64,000 nucleotides of DNA. It comes from Gammaproteobacteria bacterium. GTDB lineage: Bacteria > Pseudomonadota > Gammaproteobacteria > Steroidobacterales > GCA-2729495. This document shows positions 9,348-16,580 of this stretch, one piece after another (the first letter of the stretch is position 1; the number at the start of each line of letters is the position of its first letter). The stretch covers positions 1,240,001-1,304,000 of the forward strand of contig CP054183.1 in the NCBI GenBank assembly GCA_015709695.1. Direction: 5' to 3'. The position numbers and the translations under genes are program-made. A model generated the notes under the pieces. The model had not been told where the DNA came from. It did not search any database and saw nothing but the letters and a program-made list of their open reading frames with translations.

Positions 9348-9779
9348 TCAGCCATACACGTCCCGAGCGCGTCGCACGAAGGAGTCGACCAGCCGGTTGC
9401 ACAGGGCCTCGAATACCGGTCCGAGTATCAGGTCGAGCGCGCGACTGGCAAATGCGAACTGCACGGCAAGCGACACGCGGGACCCGTCCTCGCCGAGGGG
9501 CACGAACTCCCAGACTCCCTGCAAGGTACTGAACGGACCCTCCTCCAGCTGCATGTCGATGCGGCGGCAGGGTTCCAGCACGTTGCGCGTGCGGAACTCG
9601 GTGCGCAAAGGCCCCTCCGCCAGGGCTATGCTGGCCACGACCCGGCAGCCGTCCCGTTCGTGGATCCTGGCACTGGTGCAGCCCGGGAGAAATGCCGGAT
9701 AGGACTCCACGTCGGCGACCAGCTCGAACATCGAGTCTGCCGTGAACGGCACGATCGCGCTGCGTTCAACCCGCCGCAT
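9348..9779 (-). CDS. ratA: RatA/PasT family START-domain protein
   Basis: 143-aa START-fold (polyketide cyclase/COQ10-like) protein. Family members are described as ubiquinone-binding COQ10 homologues (UbiH-independent Q chaperones) and, in E. coli, as the RatA/PasT ribosome-associated factor. It shows the family N-terminus 'RRVERSAIVPFTADSMFELV' with 'ESYPAFLPGC', and ends 'GPVFEALCNRLVDSFVRRARDVY'. The ATG at 9779 with GGCAGG ahead is preferred to the one 36 nt upstream. It is divergent from smpB, the usual arrangement. The partner gene ratB/rnfH, often next to it, is absent. Confidence 0.88.
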   Translation of the reverse strand: MRRVERSAIVPFTADSMFELVADVESYPAFLPGCTSARIHERDGCRVVASIALAEGPLRTEFRTRNVLEPCRRIDMQLEEGPFSTLQGVWEFVPLGEDGSRVSLAVQFAFASRALDLILGPVFEALCNRLVDSFVRRARDVYG

Positions 9780-9881
9780 GGATACCTGCCAGCCCCTGCG
9801 GTGCCCCCATTGCAACTTCTCCCGCAGCTGGAAAGATGACAGGATTGTGAGCGATCACCATTGGCCGAACAACACGGATCC

Positions 9882-10373
9882 ATGAGCGGCAAGGCAGTTT
9901 CACGCAAGGAAGCCAACCGGACCATCGCTGAAAACCGCAAGGCCCGACATGACTACTACATCGAGCAGACGCTGGAGGCCGGCCTCATGCTCGAGGGCTG
10001 GGAGGTCAAGAGCCTGCGTGACGGCCGTGCCAACATCAAGGAGGGCTACGCCGTGATACGCAACGGCGAAGCCTGGCTGGTCGGTGCAAATTTTTCGCCG
10101 CTGCCTGCGGCATCCACGCACGTGGCGCCGGACCCCGTACGCAGCCGCAAACTTCTTCTCAACCGGCGCGAGCTCGATCGGCTCGTCGGGGCCGTGGAGC
10201 GGGAAGGCTACACGCTGGTGCCGCTGTCCCTGTACTGGAAGAAGAGCCGCGCAAAACTTGCCCTCGGCCTTGCCCGGGGCAAGAAACAGCACGACAAGCG
10301 CGCTTCCGACCGGGAACGGGACTGGAACCGGCAACGCCAGAGTTTACTTAGAAAAAACAGCAAAAATAGATAA
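9882..10373 (+). CDS. smpB: SsrA-binding protein SmpB
   Basis: Binds tmRNA and is required for trans-translation on stalled ribosomes. 163 aa from ATG 9882; a TTG at 9861 would add 7 residues. Family motifs: 'ENRKARHDYYIEQTLEAGL', 'GWEVKSLRDGRANIKEGYAV' and 'LSLYWKKSRAKLALGLARGKKQHDKR', followed by the basic C-terminal tail that acts in the ribosomal mRNA channel. It lies 129 nt upstream of ssrA, its RNA partner. The stretch just around the stop codon is clearly AT-richer than its surroundings. Confidence 0.96.
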   Translation: MSGKAVSRKEANRTIAENRKARHDYYIEQTLEAGLMLEGWEVKSLRDGRANIKEGYAVIRNGEAWLVGANFSPLPAASTHVAPDPVRSRKLLLNRRELDRLVGAVEREGYTLVPLSLYWKKSRAKLALGLARGKKQHDKRASDRERDWNRQRQSLLRKNSKNR

Positions 10374-10502
10374 TTACACGATACTTATGATGTAGATGCG
10401 CACTATCGGCGGCTTGCGCTGGACGGCCTGAAGGCGGAGGCCATCGCGGCCGCCCCGCTGACCCGCTAGACTTGCGCCTGTTGAGATATTTCAGGAACCA
10501 AA

Positions 10503-10867
10503 GGGGGCGACCTGGTTTCGACGTGGGTCGCGAAACCCTGGGTGCATGCCGAGGCGCAGATCACCTCGTAAATCCAGCTGCAAACCAATAGTTGCGAACG
10601 ACTCCAACTACGCTCTGGCTGCCTAAAAACCAGTCTTGAGCCCTCGGACTGAGTCCGTGCCTGTGCGGAAGCAGATGCCGGGGTTATCAATCACAGGATC
10701 GCGCCAGGGCTCGTCCGGGGTCCGAACGCTAAATCCCCAAATCCGGACTGGCTGTCGGTCTTCCCTGTCCGTCGGGTAGCCGCCAGTAAGATCAAAGGCG
10801 GAATAAGCATGTAGAGCTCATGGCGTAGGGCTTGCGGACGCGGGTTCGATTCCCGCCGCCTCCACCA
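10503..10867 (+). ncRNA. ssrA: tmRNA (transfer-messenger RNA)
   Basis: The 5' GGGGGCG pairs with 3' CGCCTCC ahead of an encoded ACCA, giving a 7-bp acceptor stem with one G-U pair. 'TGGTTTCGACG' follows the 5' end as in other tmRNAs, and the T arm reads GGGTTCGATTCCC near the 3' end. The mRNA part at 10594-10626 encodes the tag A-N-D-S-N-Y-A-L-A-A then TAA. Length 365 nt is normal for one-piece tmRNA. An intrinsic terminator follows. The 3' end is a classic integration site, and the DNA behind it is unrelated to the housekeeping genes. Confidence 0.96.
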
Positions 10868-10874
10868 ATACTGA

Positions 10875-10905
10875 AGCCCCAACTGTTATCAGTTGGGGCT
10901 TTTTC
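10875..10905 (+). terminator. Intrinsic terminator of ssrA
   Basis: AGCCCCAACTG (10875-10885) and CAGTTGGGGCT (10890-10900) form a perfect 11-bp stem with a TTAT loop, followed by TTTTC. Textbook rho-independent terminator 8 nt behind the tmRNA CCA end. Confidence 0.92.
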
Positions 10906-11191
10906 TTGTCTATTTGCGCCAGTTCCCGCGTGTTGTTGGGGGTTCCTGCGGAAGCCTGCGGACTTCGCCAGCCGCCCAAATCGGCCGTTCCGGGCCACAT
11001 TGCACTCTCTCCTGGCCATTCCTCGCTCCGACCTCGCTCCCTGGAACTGGCCCGAAGTCCGCAAACGCCGCAACGCAGGCCCATACAGATCAAAGGGTTA
11101 CGCGCGGACGAATCAAGCGGTTGGATTGCAGCATTGGCTACCGGAGTGGGCAAACGTCCCTAGCGCAAAGCCAGCAGTCTTACCGTGCGTT
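10906..11191. other. Gene-free junction behind ssrA
   Basis: About 286 nt between the ssrA terminator and the Sel1-type gene. No convincing gene, RNA or repeat is visible. It marks the likely left boundary of the integrated region; no integrase fragment was recognised. Confidence 0.5.
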
Positions 11192-12286
11192 CTATTCGAT
11201 CTGGTCAAACAGTTTCTGCGCAGCGAGCCTGGCAGCGGCGTCTTGCGCCGGAGCAAGCGGTTCAAGATCTACCCCGTCACGACCTGCGACGTAGGCTGGA
11301 CCGCCGACGTCATCGTCGTAGTCCGAACCGTCCTCGTTGATGGCGTAGTGCGCGTCCCGAGTCAGATCCGTTCCGACCAACTGCGAGAGATACACCCACG
11401 TCCAGCATCGCTGTAGGTCACCTTGATCGTGTTCCTCAATGAGCTGGAGCATGGCGTCCGTATCTCCCCTCTCGGCAGCCCGCGTCAGCCAATCCTTGGC
11501 GTCTGAAGTGCGGCCCATGCGTTCTGCGATCGCCGCAATCGCTGCTGGGTCAGCATTGACGCCGTGGCGCGACTGCTCGAAGAAGGACGGATCGTCAAAT
11601 CGATCCGCCAAGTCGAGAAGTGCATCCTGATTCCCCAGTCGACTGGCCTCCCTCAGGTGCCGCGAGTACTTCTCGGCTTGAGCGAGACGAGCCTCGTGGG
11701 CTTCGGCCCACTCCTTTTCCACCCCCGTCAGGACACGGCCCTGCTGCCCCTGGGAGTACCAATAGGAACTTCCAGCGTCCGGGTCGTCTTCATCGTCAGG
11801 GGCGTGTATCAGCGCCAGCGCGTAGTGAGCCAGGGCATTGCCCTTACTAGCCGCCGCAGCCAATCCATCTAGAAGGATCGGTCCGAACGCCTCGTCGGTA
11901 GGGTCGAATAGCTCATCCTCGTCGTATTCGAGCTCTTCGTCTTGGCTGGACGACTCCCCTCTCAGGCGACTGACCAATGACGAGATGCTGGCGACACCGA
12001 TCTGGCGCTCTGCCAGGAAAGATTCCAACGCCGACGACGCCAGAATCACGGTGTCAGGTTGATACCCAAGCTCGATGCAACGCCGCTTGATGAGCGCACT
12101 TTGCGGGACCACCCGCCGGTCGTTCTGGCGAAGTTCCGTGAGCACAGTGTCAACGCCAAACGCGGCGTGAGAGTTGAAGCCGAAGGAAGCTGCCAACAGC
12201 TCGTAGACGTGGGCTCGCTTGAATGAGCCACCAGTGCTGGCCTGAAGGTGCTGCTGCGCGGAATACGCGAGTTCTTTGATTGTCAT
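11192..12286 (-). CDS. Sel1-like repeat protein of unknown function
   Basis: 364 aa from ATG 12286, with a good AGGAAAGG Shine-Dalgarno. The N-terminal 60 residues ('TIKELAYSAQQHLQAS...FKRAHVYELLAASFGFNSHAAF') form a small helical domain seen at the start of several repeat-protein families. Later segments such as 'ALAHYALALIH', 'ASRLGNQDALLDLADRF', 'WLTRAAERGDTDAMLQLIEEH' have the alpha/alpha spacing of Sel1/TPR-like repeats. An acidic patch (EELEYDEDELFDPTDE) lies near residue 135. No signal peptide, so probably a cytosolic scaffold or binding protein. It is the first gene of the acquired region and has no obvious operon partner. Confidence 0.7.
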   Translation of the reverse strand: MTIKELAYSAQQHLQASTGGSFKRAHVYELLAASFGFNSHAAFGVDTVLTELRQNDRRVVPQSALIKRRCIELGYQPDTVILASSALESFLAERQIGVASISSLVSRLRGESSSQDEELEYDEDELFDPTDEAFGPILLDGLAAAASKGNALAHYALALIHAPDDEDDPDAGSSYWYSQGQQGRVLTGVEKEWAEAHEARLAQAEKYSRHLREASRLGNQDALLDLADRFDDPSFFEQSRHGVNADPAAIAAIAERMGRTSDAKDWLTRAAERGDTDAMLQLIEEHDQGDLQRCWTWVYLSQLVGTDLTRDAHYAINEDGSDYDDDVGGPAYVAGRDGVDLEPLAPAQDAAARLAAQKLFDQIE

Positions 12287-12458
12287 GACAAACCTTTCCT
12301 CAATGCCACGCCGATTTCGGGTCAGGCGCACACGTTTAAGTCCCCGACGACGAGGCTCAAAGAGAAGTTTTCAGTGACAGTGAGGCAACGCCTTTTTTTA
12401 CTCGTGTGCAAGTAAGGTGGGCACCTGGGGCAATTTTACCCCTGTGCCCCCGCTCGGT

Positions 12459-12887
12459 CTACATGAGCCTGGCCCGCTGCTCATCCCACAGCGCTGGCGG
12501 ATCAACCGCCAGATCAAACAGCGTGACGTGGTTCGGCAATGCGTCGTCCAGGATGGCCGCCACGATGTCGGGTGCCAGCGTGGTCAGGTTGACCATCCGG
12601 CTGACGTAGCTGTTGTCGATTCCTTCCCGCGTGGCGATCTCCTTCAAGGACTTCGCCTCTCCTGACTCCAGCATCGCCAGCCAGCGGTGGCCCCTGGCCA
12701 GCGCCAGTTGGATGGAGGTCGGTGCTACGTCCCACGGTCTAACCGGCGCGGTTTCGCCGTTTGGCAAGGTGACCAGCTTGCGGCCGCTGCGGCGTTTTAT
12801 CTGGATCGGCACGGACAAGGTCAGCCTGCCGTCGCTGGTCTGCAGGATGTCGGGCTCGCCGGTCTTCTGGATGCGGATGTCGCTCAT
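12459..12887 (-). CDS. ParB/KorB-type HTH protein linked to a recombinase
   Basis: 142 aa. The ATG at 12887 overlaps the recombinase stop (ATGA). The middle (about residues 70-115) has 'LARGHRWLAMLESGEAKSLK' leading into 'EIATREGIDNSYVSRMVNLT'. This is a helix-turn-helix of the KorB/ParB type, followed by 'LAPDIVAAILDD'. Small HTH proteins of this kind often follow DUF2924-recombinase pairs on proteobacterial mobile elements; the role there is not known. It may bind DNA near the recombination site or regulate the operon; both are inference. Confidence 0.72.
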   Translation of the reverse strand: MSDIRIQKTGEPDILQTSDGRLTLSVPIQIKRRSGRKLVTLPNGETAPVRPWDVAPTSIQLALARGHRWLAMLESGEAKSLKEIATREGIDNSYVSRMVNLTTLAPDIVAAILDDALPNHVTLFDLAVDPPALWDEQRARLM

Positions 12888-14239
12888 GCCAGTGCTTCCT
12901 CTCGTTGCTCGACCGGTTCGGGGCGCAGCTCGAGCACCAGGCGTTCGATGCCGTTGGCGCGCAGCCGCACTTCGAGGTCGTTGGGTGACACGATGACTTT
13001 CTCGACCAGCAGTTTCACGATCCGGGTCTGCTCGGCCGGGAAAAGTTGATCCCAAATCGCGTCGAGCCGGGTCATGGCCACGGTGATCTTCGCCTCGTCC
13101 AAGGTTGGATCGAGCTTGATCGCTTGCGGCAGCATCTCACCGAGGAGATTCGGGGCACGCAGGATCGCGCGCAGTTGGTCCAGCACGGCCGACTCGAGTT
13201 CGGCGGCCGGCAGTCGCGGCAGGCCCGAGGCGCCCGCGTGCTCCTTGGCATCGCGTTGGGGCACGTAGTACCGGTACCGACGGCCATTCTTCTTAGTCGT
13301 GTGCCACGGCGACAGTGCTCGGCCATCGTTGCCGAACACGATGCCCTTGAGCAGATACGCCACGGTTGCCCGCGTTGCGTTGCCGCGTACCCGTCCGTTG
13401 GTGGCCAGGATCGCGTGGACGCTGTCCCACAGTTCGCGGCTGATGATGGGTGGGTGTTCGGCCTGGTACCACTGATCCTTGTGCCTCAACTCGCCGAGGT
13501 AGGTTCGGTTGCTGAGCAGCTTGTAGATGTGACCCTTGTCGATCGGTCTACCATCGCGGGTCTTGCCGTCTTGCGTGGTCCACGCCTTCGACGTCACGCC
13601 ATCCAGTTTCAGTTCCTTGACCAGTTCGGTGCTGGAACCGAGTTCGACGAAGCGCTGGAAGATGTGCCGGATCAGCTTGGCCTCACGCTCGTTGGGCACC
13701 AACCGTCGGTTCTCGACATCGTAGCCCAGCGGCGGCACGCCACCCATCCACATGCCCTTGCGCTTGCTGGCCGCGATCTTGTCGCGGATGCGCTCGCCGG
13801 TGACCTCGCGTTCGAACTGGGCGAAGGACAGCAGGATGTTCAGCATCAAGCGGCCCATCGAGGTCGTCGTGTTGAACTGCTGGGTGACCGACACGAACGA
13901 CACGCCGTAGCGCTCGAACACTTCGACCATCTTGGAGAAGTCCGCCAGGCTGCGCGTAAGGCGATCGATCTTGTAGATGACGACCACGTCGATCTTGCCG
14001 GCCTCGATGTCCGCCATCATGCGGCGAAGCGCCGGACGTTCCATGTTGCCACCGGAGAAGGCCGGATCGTCGTAGTCGTCGGCTACTGGAATCCAGCCCT
14101 CGGCGCGCTGGCTGGCGATGTAGGCATGACCGGCGTCGCGCTGGGCATCGATGGAGTTGTATTCCTGGTCGAGTCCTTCGTCGGTGGACTTGCGCGTATA
14201 GACCGCGCAGCGCATGCGGCGCTTCAAAACGTCGCTCAT
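12884..14239 (-). CDS. Large serine recombinase
   Basis: 451-aa site-specific recombinase of the resolvase/invertase superfamily, large-serine type. The N-terminal catalytic domain has the nucleophile in 'AVYTRKSTDEG', the 'SIDAQRDAGHAYI' helix, 'VVIYKIDRLTRSLADF' and 'MLNILLSFAQFEREVTGERIRDK'. A recombinase domain follows ('MGGVPPLGYDV', 'LLSNRTYLGELRHKDQWY'). At the usual zinc-ribbon position ('GIVFGNDGRALSP...') the expected CxxC pairs are missing. It overlaps DUF2924 upstream and the HTH gene downstream by 4 nt each. It is the only integrase-like gene in the window, so it is a candidate mover of this region. Confidence 0.92.
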   Translation of the reverse strand: MSDVLKRRMRCAVYTRKSTDEGLDQEYNSIDAQRDAGHAYIASQRAEGWIPVADDYDDPAFSGGNMERPALRRMMADIEAGKIDVVVIYKIDRLTRSLADFSKMVEVFERYGVSFVSVTQQFNTTTSMGRLMLNILLSFAQFEREVTGERIRDKIAASKRKGMWMGGVPPLGYDVENRRLVPNEREAKLIRHIFQRFVELGSSTELVKELKLDGVTSKAWTTQDGKTRDGRPIDKGHIYKLLSNRTYLGELRHKDQWYQAEHPPIISRELWDSVHAILATNGRVRGNATRATVAYLLKGIVFGNDGRALSPWHTTKKNGRRYRYYVPQRDAKEHAGASGLPRLPAAELESAVLDQLRAILRAPNLLGEMLPQAIKLDPTLDEAKITVAMTRLDAIWDQLFPAEQTRIVKLLVEKVIVSPNDLEVRLRANGIERLVLELRPEPVEQREEALA

Positions 14240-14742
14240 CGTCCACCTCGCTTCTTGGTGGACGGCTTGGTCTTGGCATTGGATGGCGGCCTGAGCCCAA
14301 AGAACAACGGCCCCGACCAGCGCATGCCAGTGATCTCACGGGCGATCATCGAAAGGCTCGGGTACATCCGACCTTGGAAATCGTACTGGCCATCGCTGGT
14401 TGCGATCACACGGTACTCGACGCCCTTGTATTCCCGGACCAGCACCGTGCCTGCGGCCGGACGGTAATCACGATCGCGCTTCTTGACCTTGCCGGTCTCC
14501 ACCAGGGATGCGATGCGACGCTGGTTCCGCTCCAGCAGGTTGGCGTCGACCTTGCGGAACTCCACCTCCTGTAGACGGTATGCCAGACGACGTTCCAGGA
14601 ACTGACGGTTGTGGGTGGGCGTGTCGCCACCGACCAGCTTCTGCCAGAGCGCTTTGATCTCTGCCATCGGCATCTCGGGCAGCCTGGCGATCTGCGCCGC
14701 CACCGAGGGCGACGTTGAAAGTGTTGGTGTTTGCGTGCTCAT
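14236..14742 (-). CDS. DUF2924-type protein
   Basis: 168-aa basic protein. Family features visible: 'QIARLPEMPMAEIKALWQKL', 'NRQFLERRLAYRLQEVEF', and the C-terminal 'GTVLVREYKGVEYRVIATSDGQYDFQGRMYPSLSMIAREITGMRWSGPLFFGL' region, split here for length. That C-terminal fold (a small beta domain with 'W-G..FFGL') is the hallmark of DUF2924. The family nearly always sits next to a large serine recombinase, and here the genes overlap by 4 nt. A role as recombinase accessory is inferred from this linkage. A copy of the shared 28-bp element lies 38 nt before its start. Confidence 0.8.
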   Translation of the reverse strand: MSTQTPTLSTSPSVAAQIARLPEMPMAEIKALWQKLVGGDTPTHNRQFLERRLAYRLQEVEFRKVDANLLERNQRRIASLVETGKVKKRDRDYRPAAGTVLVREYKGVEYRVIATSDGQYDFQGRMYPSLSMIAREITGMRWSGPLFFGLRPPSNAKTKPSTKKRGGR

Positions 14743-14957
14743 TTCGACTCCGTAGTTGTCTTGTTGACGGGGTCTGTATGAACGCGCTGGTTGCCACAGA
14801 AGCCAAGCTCAAACTCGCTCTCTGCGGCCCTGCTTGCGGACTGTTCTGCGCCGCTGATGCGCAGGCGTGCCAGGCCGTTGGCCAATAGCGACGCGATCTC
14901 GTGGCGACGCTGCTCCGGCGTCATCCGCTCAGGTGGTAGATGGTTGATTCGATGCAT
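14739..14957 (-). CDS. Small protein heading the recombinase operon
   Basis: 72 aa, ATG at 14957 with AGAGGA ahead. The N-terminal half 'LPPERMTPEQRRHEIASLLA' plus 'NGLARLRI' is an amphipathic helix pattern common in short proteins found beside DUF2924 genes. It overlaps the DUF2924 start by 4 nt (ATGA). Its last 25 codons contain the shared 28-bp element, read as E-L-G-F-C-G-N-Q-R-V, so the 3' end doubles as a conserved nucleotide signal. Function unknown. Confidence 0.6.
   Translation of the reverse strand: MHRINHLPPERMTPEQRRHEIASLLANGLARLRISGAEQSASRAAESEFELGFCGNQRVHTDPVNKTTTESK
14781..14808 (-). promoter_or_regulatory. Shared 28-bp element, copy 1 (upstream of DUF2924)
   Basis: Minus strand: GCTTGGCTTC, 6 variable bases, AACCAGCGCGTT, ending 38 nt before the DUF2924 ATG. 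The same element precedes three prophage genes at 36.6, 37.25 and 37.55 kb with equal spacing. One position differs from the others (AACC instead of GAAC). Unlike the other copies it lies inside a gene. Confidence 0.7.
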
Positions 14958-15449
14958 TGGTGGCGGTCCTCTCGGTCAAACTCACATGCAGTGAAATTGT
15001 CCGGATGGACTGCCGCCGGCACCATGAGGGAGTTTCGAAGGCGTGCGGGCTGGTGCGGGCTATTGCGGAAAGCGGTTCCCGCTCAGCTCGATAAATGACG
15101 GGCCAGGATCGTTCTCATGAGCGAGTTTCCAGCTTGCGCGCCGGCGGTCATCGCCCGGATCTGCTCGTTGACACGCTGGACCGGAACACCCGCACTGACG
15201 GCCGCCTGGGTCACCGCCGAGTAAGCATCGAGCACATCGCCCCCGGTGATCTCATAACCATGACCGCGCGAGATCCAGTGCAACGCAGCCAATGTAATTG
15301 TCGAAAGGTAACTTCACGGGAAAGTTAAAAGGTGGTTGCACCCAAAGTAACAGGAGTATTTGGGACGCGGTGACTCGCTCAAATCGCTCGCTGTTGCACA
15401 ATTTCTCGCAATATTGGGCACTGCGAACTCCACATGGGCAATGAGGCGC
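14958..15449. other. Gene-poor spacer between recombinase operon and ABC exporter
   Basis: About 490 nt without a convincing gene. A minus-strand open frame at 15083-15292 (69 codons) has only a TTG start and no Shine-Dalgarno. Base composition drops toward AT around 15290-15420. No terminator or repeat was recognised. Confidence 0.4.
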
Positions 15450-16580
15450 CTACGCCATTGACGCCAGGGTTTTACGGAACCGGGCCAGCGACAACATGAA
15501 CAGGGCCGACCCGATCACGGCCAGACTGACCAACTGGGGCCAGACCACTGCCAGACCCGCGCCTCGGTAAAGAATGCCCTGGGACAGCATCACGAAGTGG
15601 GTATTGGGTGCTGCCAGCATCACGAACTGCACCAGTTCTGGCATGTTTTCGCGGGGTGTGCTGCCGCCGGAGAGCATCTGCAGAGGCAGAAGCACCATCA
15701 GCAGCAGCATGCCGAACTGCGGCATCGAGCGCGCCAGCGTCGCCAAAAAAATACCCAGCGACGTGGTGGCGAACAGGTGCAGGGCCGCGCCGGTGAAGAA
15801 CAGTGGCAGGGAGCCTTCGATGGGTACGCCCATCAGACCGCGCACGACGACGTTGAGCGCAAAGGCGGAAGCGACCAGGACCACCGCCGCCATCGCAAGC
15901 ACCTTCGCGGACATGATCTCGAACGGGGTGACCGGCATCACCAGCAGATGCTCCAGGGTGCCGTGTTCGCGCTCGCGGATCAGAGCTGCGCCGGTAAGCA
16001 CGATGGACAGCATGGTGATGTTGTTGATGATCTGCATTACCCCTCCGAACCATGCCTTGTTCAGCTGTGGGTTGAAGCGGGCCCGCAGCGCCAGTTCCAC
16101 GGGCGGACTGGCCACTGCACGGTGGCGGCGCACGAACTCGTTGACCTGCTCCTGAACGATGACCTGGATATGACCGCTGCCGGTGAAGGCTTGGCTCATC
16201 CGGGTGGCGTCCACGCTCAGCTGGATCACCGGGGCGCGACCGGCCAGCACATCACGTTGGAAGCCGGCCGGGATGTGCAGGGCGAAGGTGTCGAGGCCGG
16301 CATCCATGCGCGCGTCCAGTTCGGCCGGGATGATCATCGCTGGCGGCATGAAATACGGCGGATACAGGGCGTCGATGATGTGCTGGGATAACTGCGAGCG
16401 ATCCTCGTCGATGACCGCGATGGGGGCCTTGTTGAGTGTTTCGGGCATCGCCGTGGCGGCGGTGTAGATAGAAAAACTGAAGGCGTAGACGATCAGCACC
16501 AGCATGATCGGGTCACGCAGCAGGCTGCGCAGTTCCTTGAAGCCAAGCTGGGTGATGTTGCGCAGGCGTTGTCGGATCAT
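15450..16580 (-). CDS. yhhJ: ABC-2 type export permease (YhhJ/YbhR-like)
   Basis: 376-aa inner-membrane permease. One N-terminal membrane segment ('[20 protein letters not shown]') is followed by a large periplasmic domain (about residues 45-170). Five more membrane segments lie in the second half. The family signature '[29 protein letters not shown]', split by its neighbours, is clear around residue 200. It overlaps the stop of the ATPase-permease gene by 4 nt and is the last gene of the yhiI-rbbA-yhhJ type operon. Exports an unknown small molecule or drug; substrate not readable from sequence. Confidence 0.88.
   Translation of the reverse strand: MIRQRLRNITQLGFKELRSLLRDPIMLVLIVYAFSFSIYTAATAMPETLNKAPIAVIDEDRSQLSQHIIDALYPPYFMPPAMIIPAELDARMDAGLDTFALHIPAGFQRDVLAGRAPVIQLSVDATRMSQAFTGSGHIQVIVQEQVNEFVRRHRAVASPPVELALRARFNPQLNKAWFGGVMQIINNITMLSIVLTGAALIREREHGTLEHLLVMPVTPFEIMSAKVLAMAAVVLVASAFALNVVVRGLMGVPIEGSLPLFFTGAALHLFATTSLGIFLATLARSMPQFGMLLLMVLLPLQMLSGGSTPRENMPELVQFVMLAAPNTHFVMLSQGILYRGAGLAVVWPQLVSLAVIGSALFMLSLARFRKTLASMA

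Noticed and set aside
10374..10469. 31 sense codons in frame behind the smpB stop, ending just before ssrA
   Set aside because: Translation looks protein-like, but there is no start codon or known extension of SmpB; a 93-nt open stretch is expected by chance in GC-rich DNA.
12419..12449. Hairpin GGGCAC..GGGG / CCCC.GTGCCC between HTH and Sel1-type genes
   Set aside because: No T-run on either strand behind it; not called as terminator. Could still be an operator.
15083..15292. 69-codon minus-strand frame
   Set aside because: Only a TTG start, no Shine-Dalgarno, no recognisable domain.
16540..16560. GAAGCCAAGC inside the yhhJ-like gene as a further copy of the 28-bp element
   Set aside because: The second half (AACGCGCTGTTC on this strand) is missing and the position is inside a permease gene.
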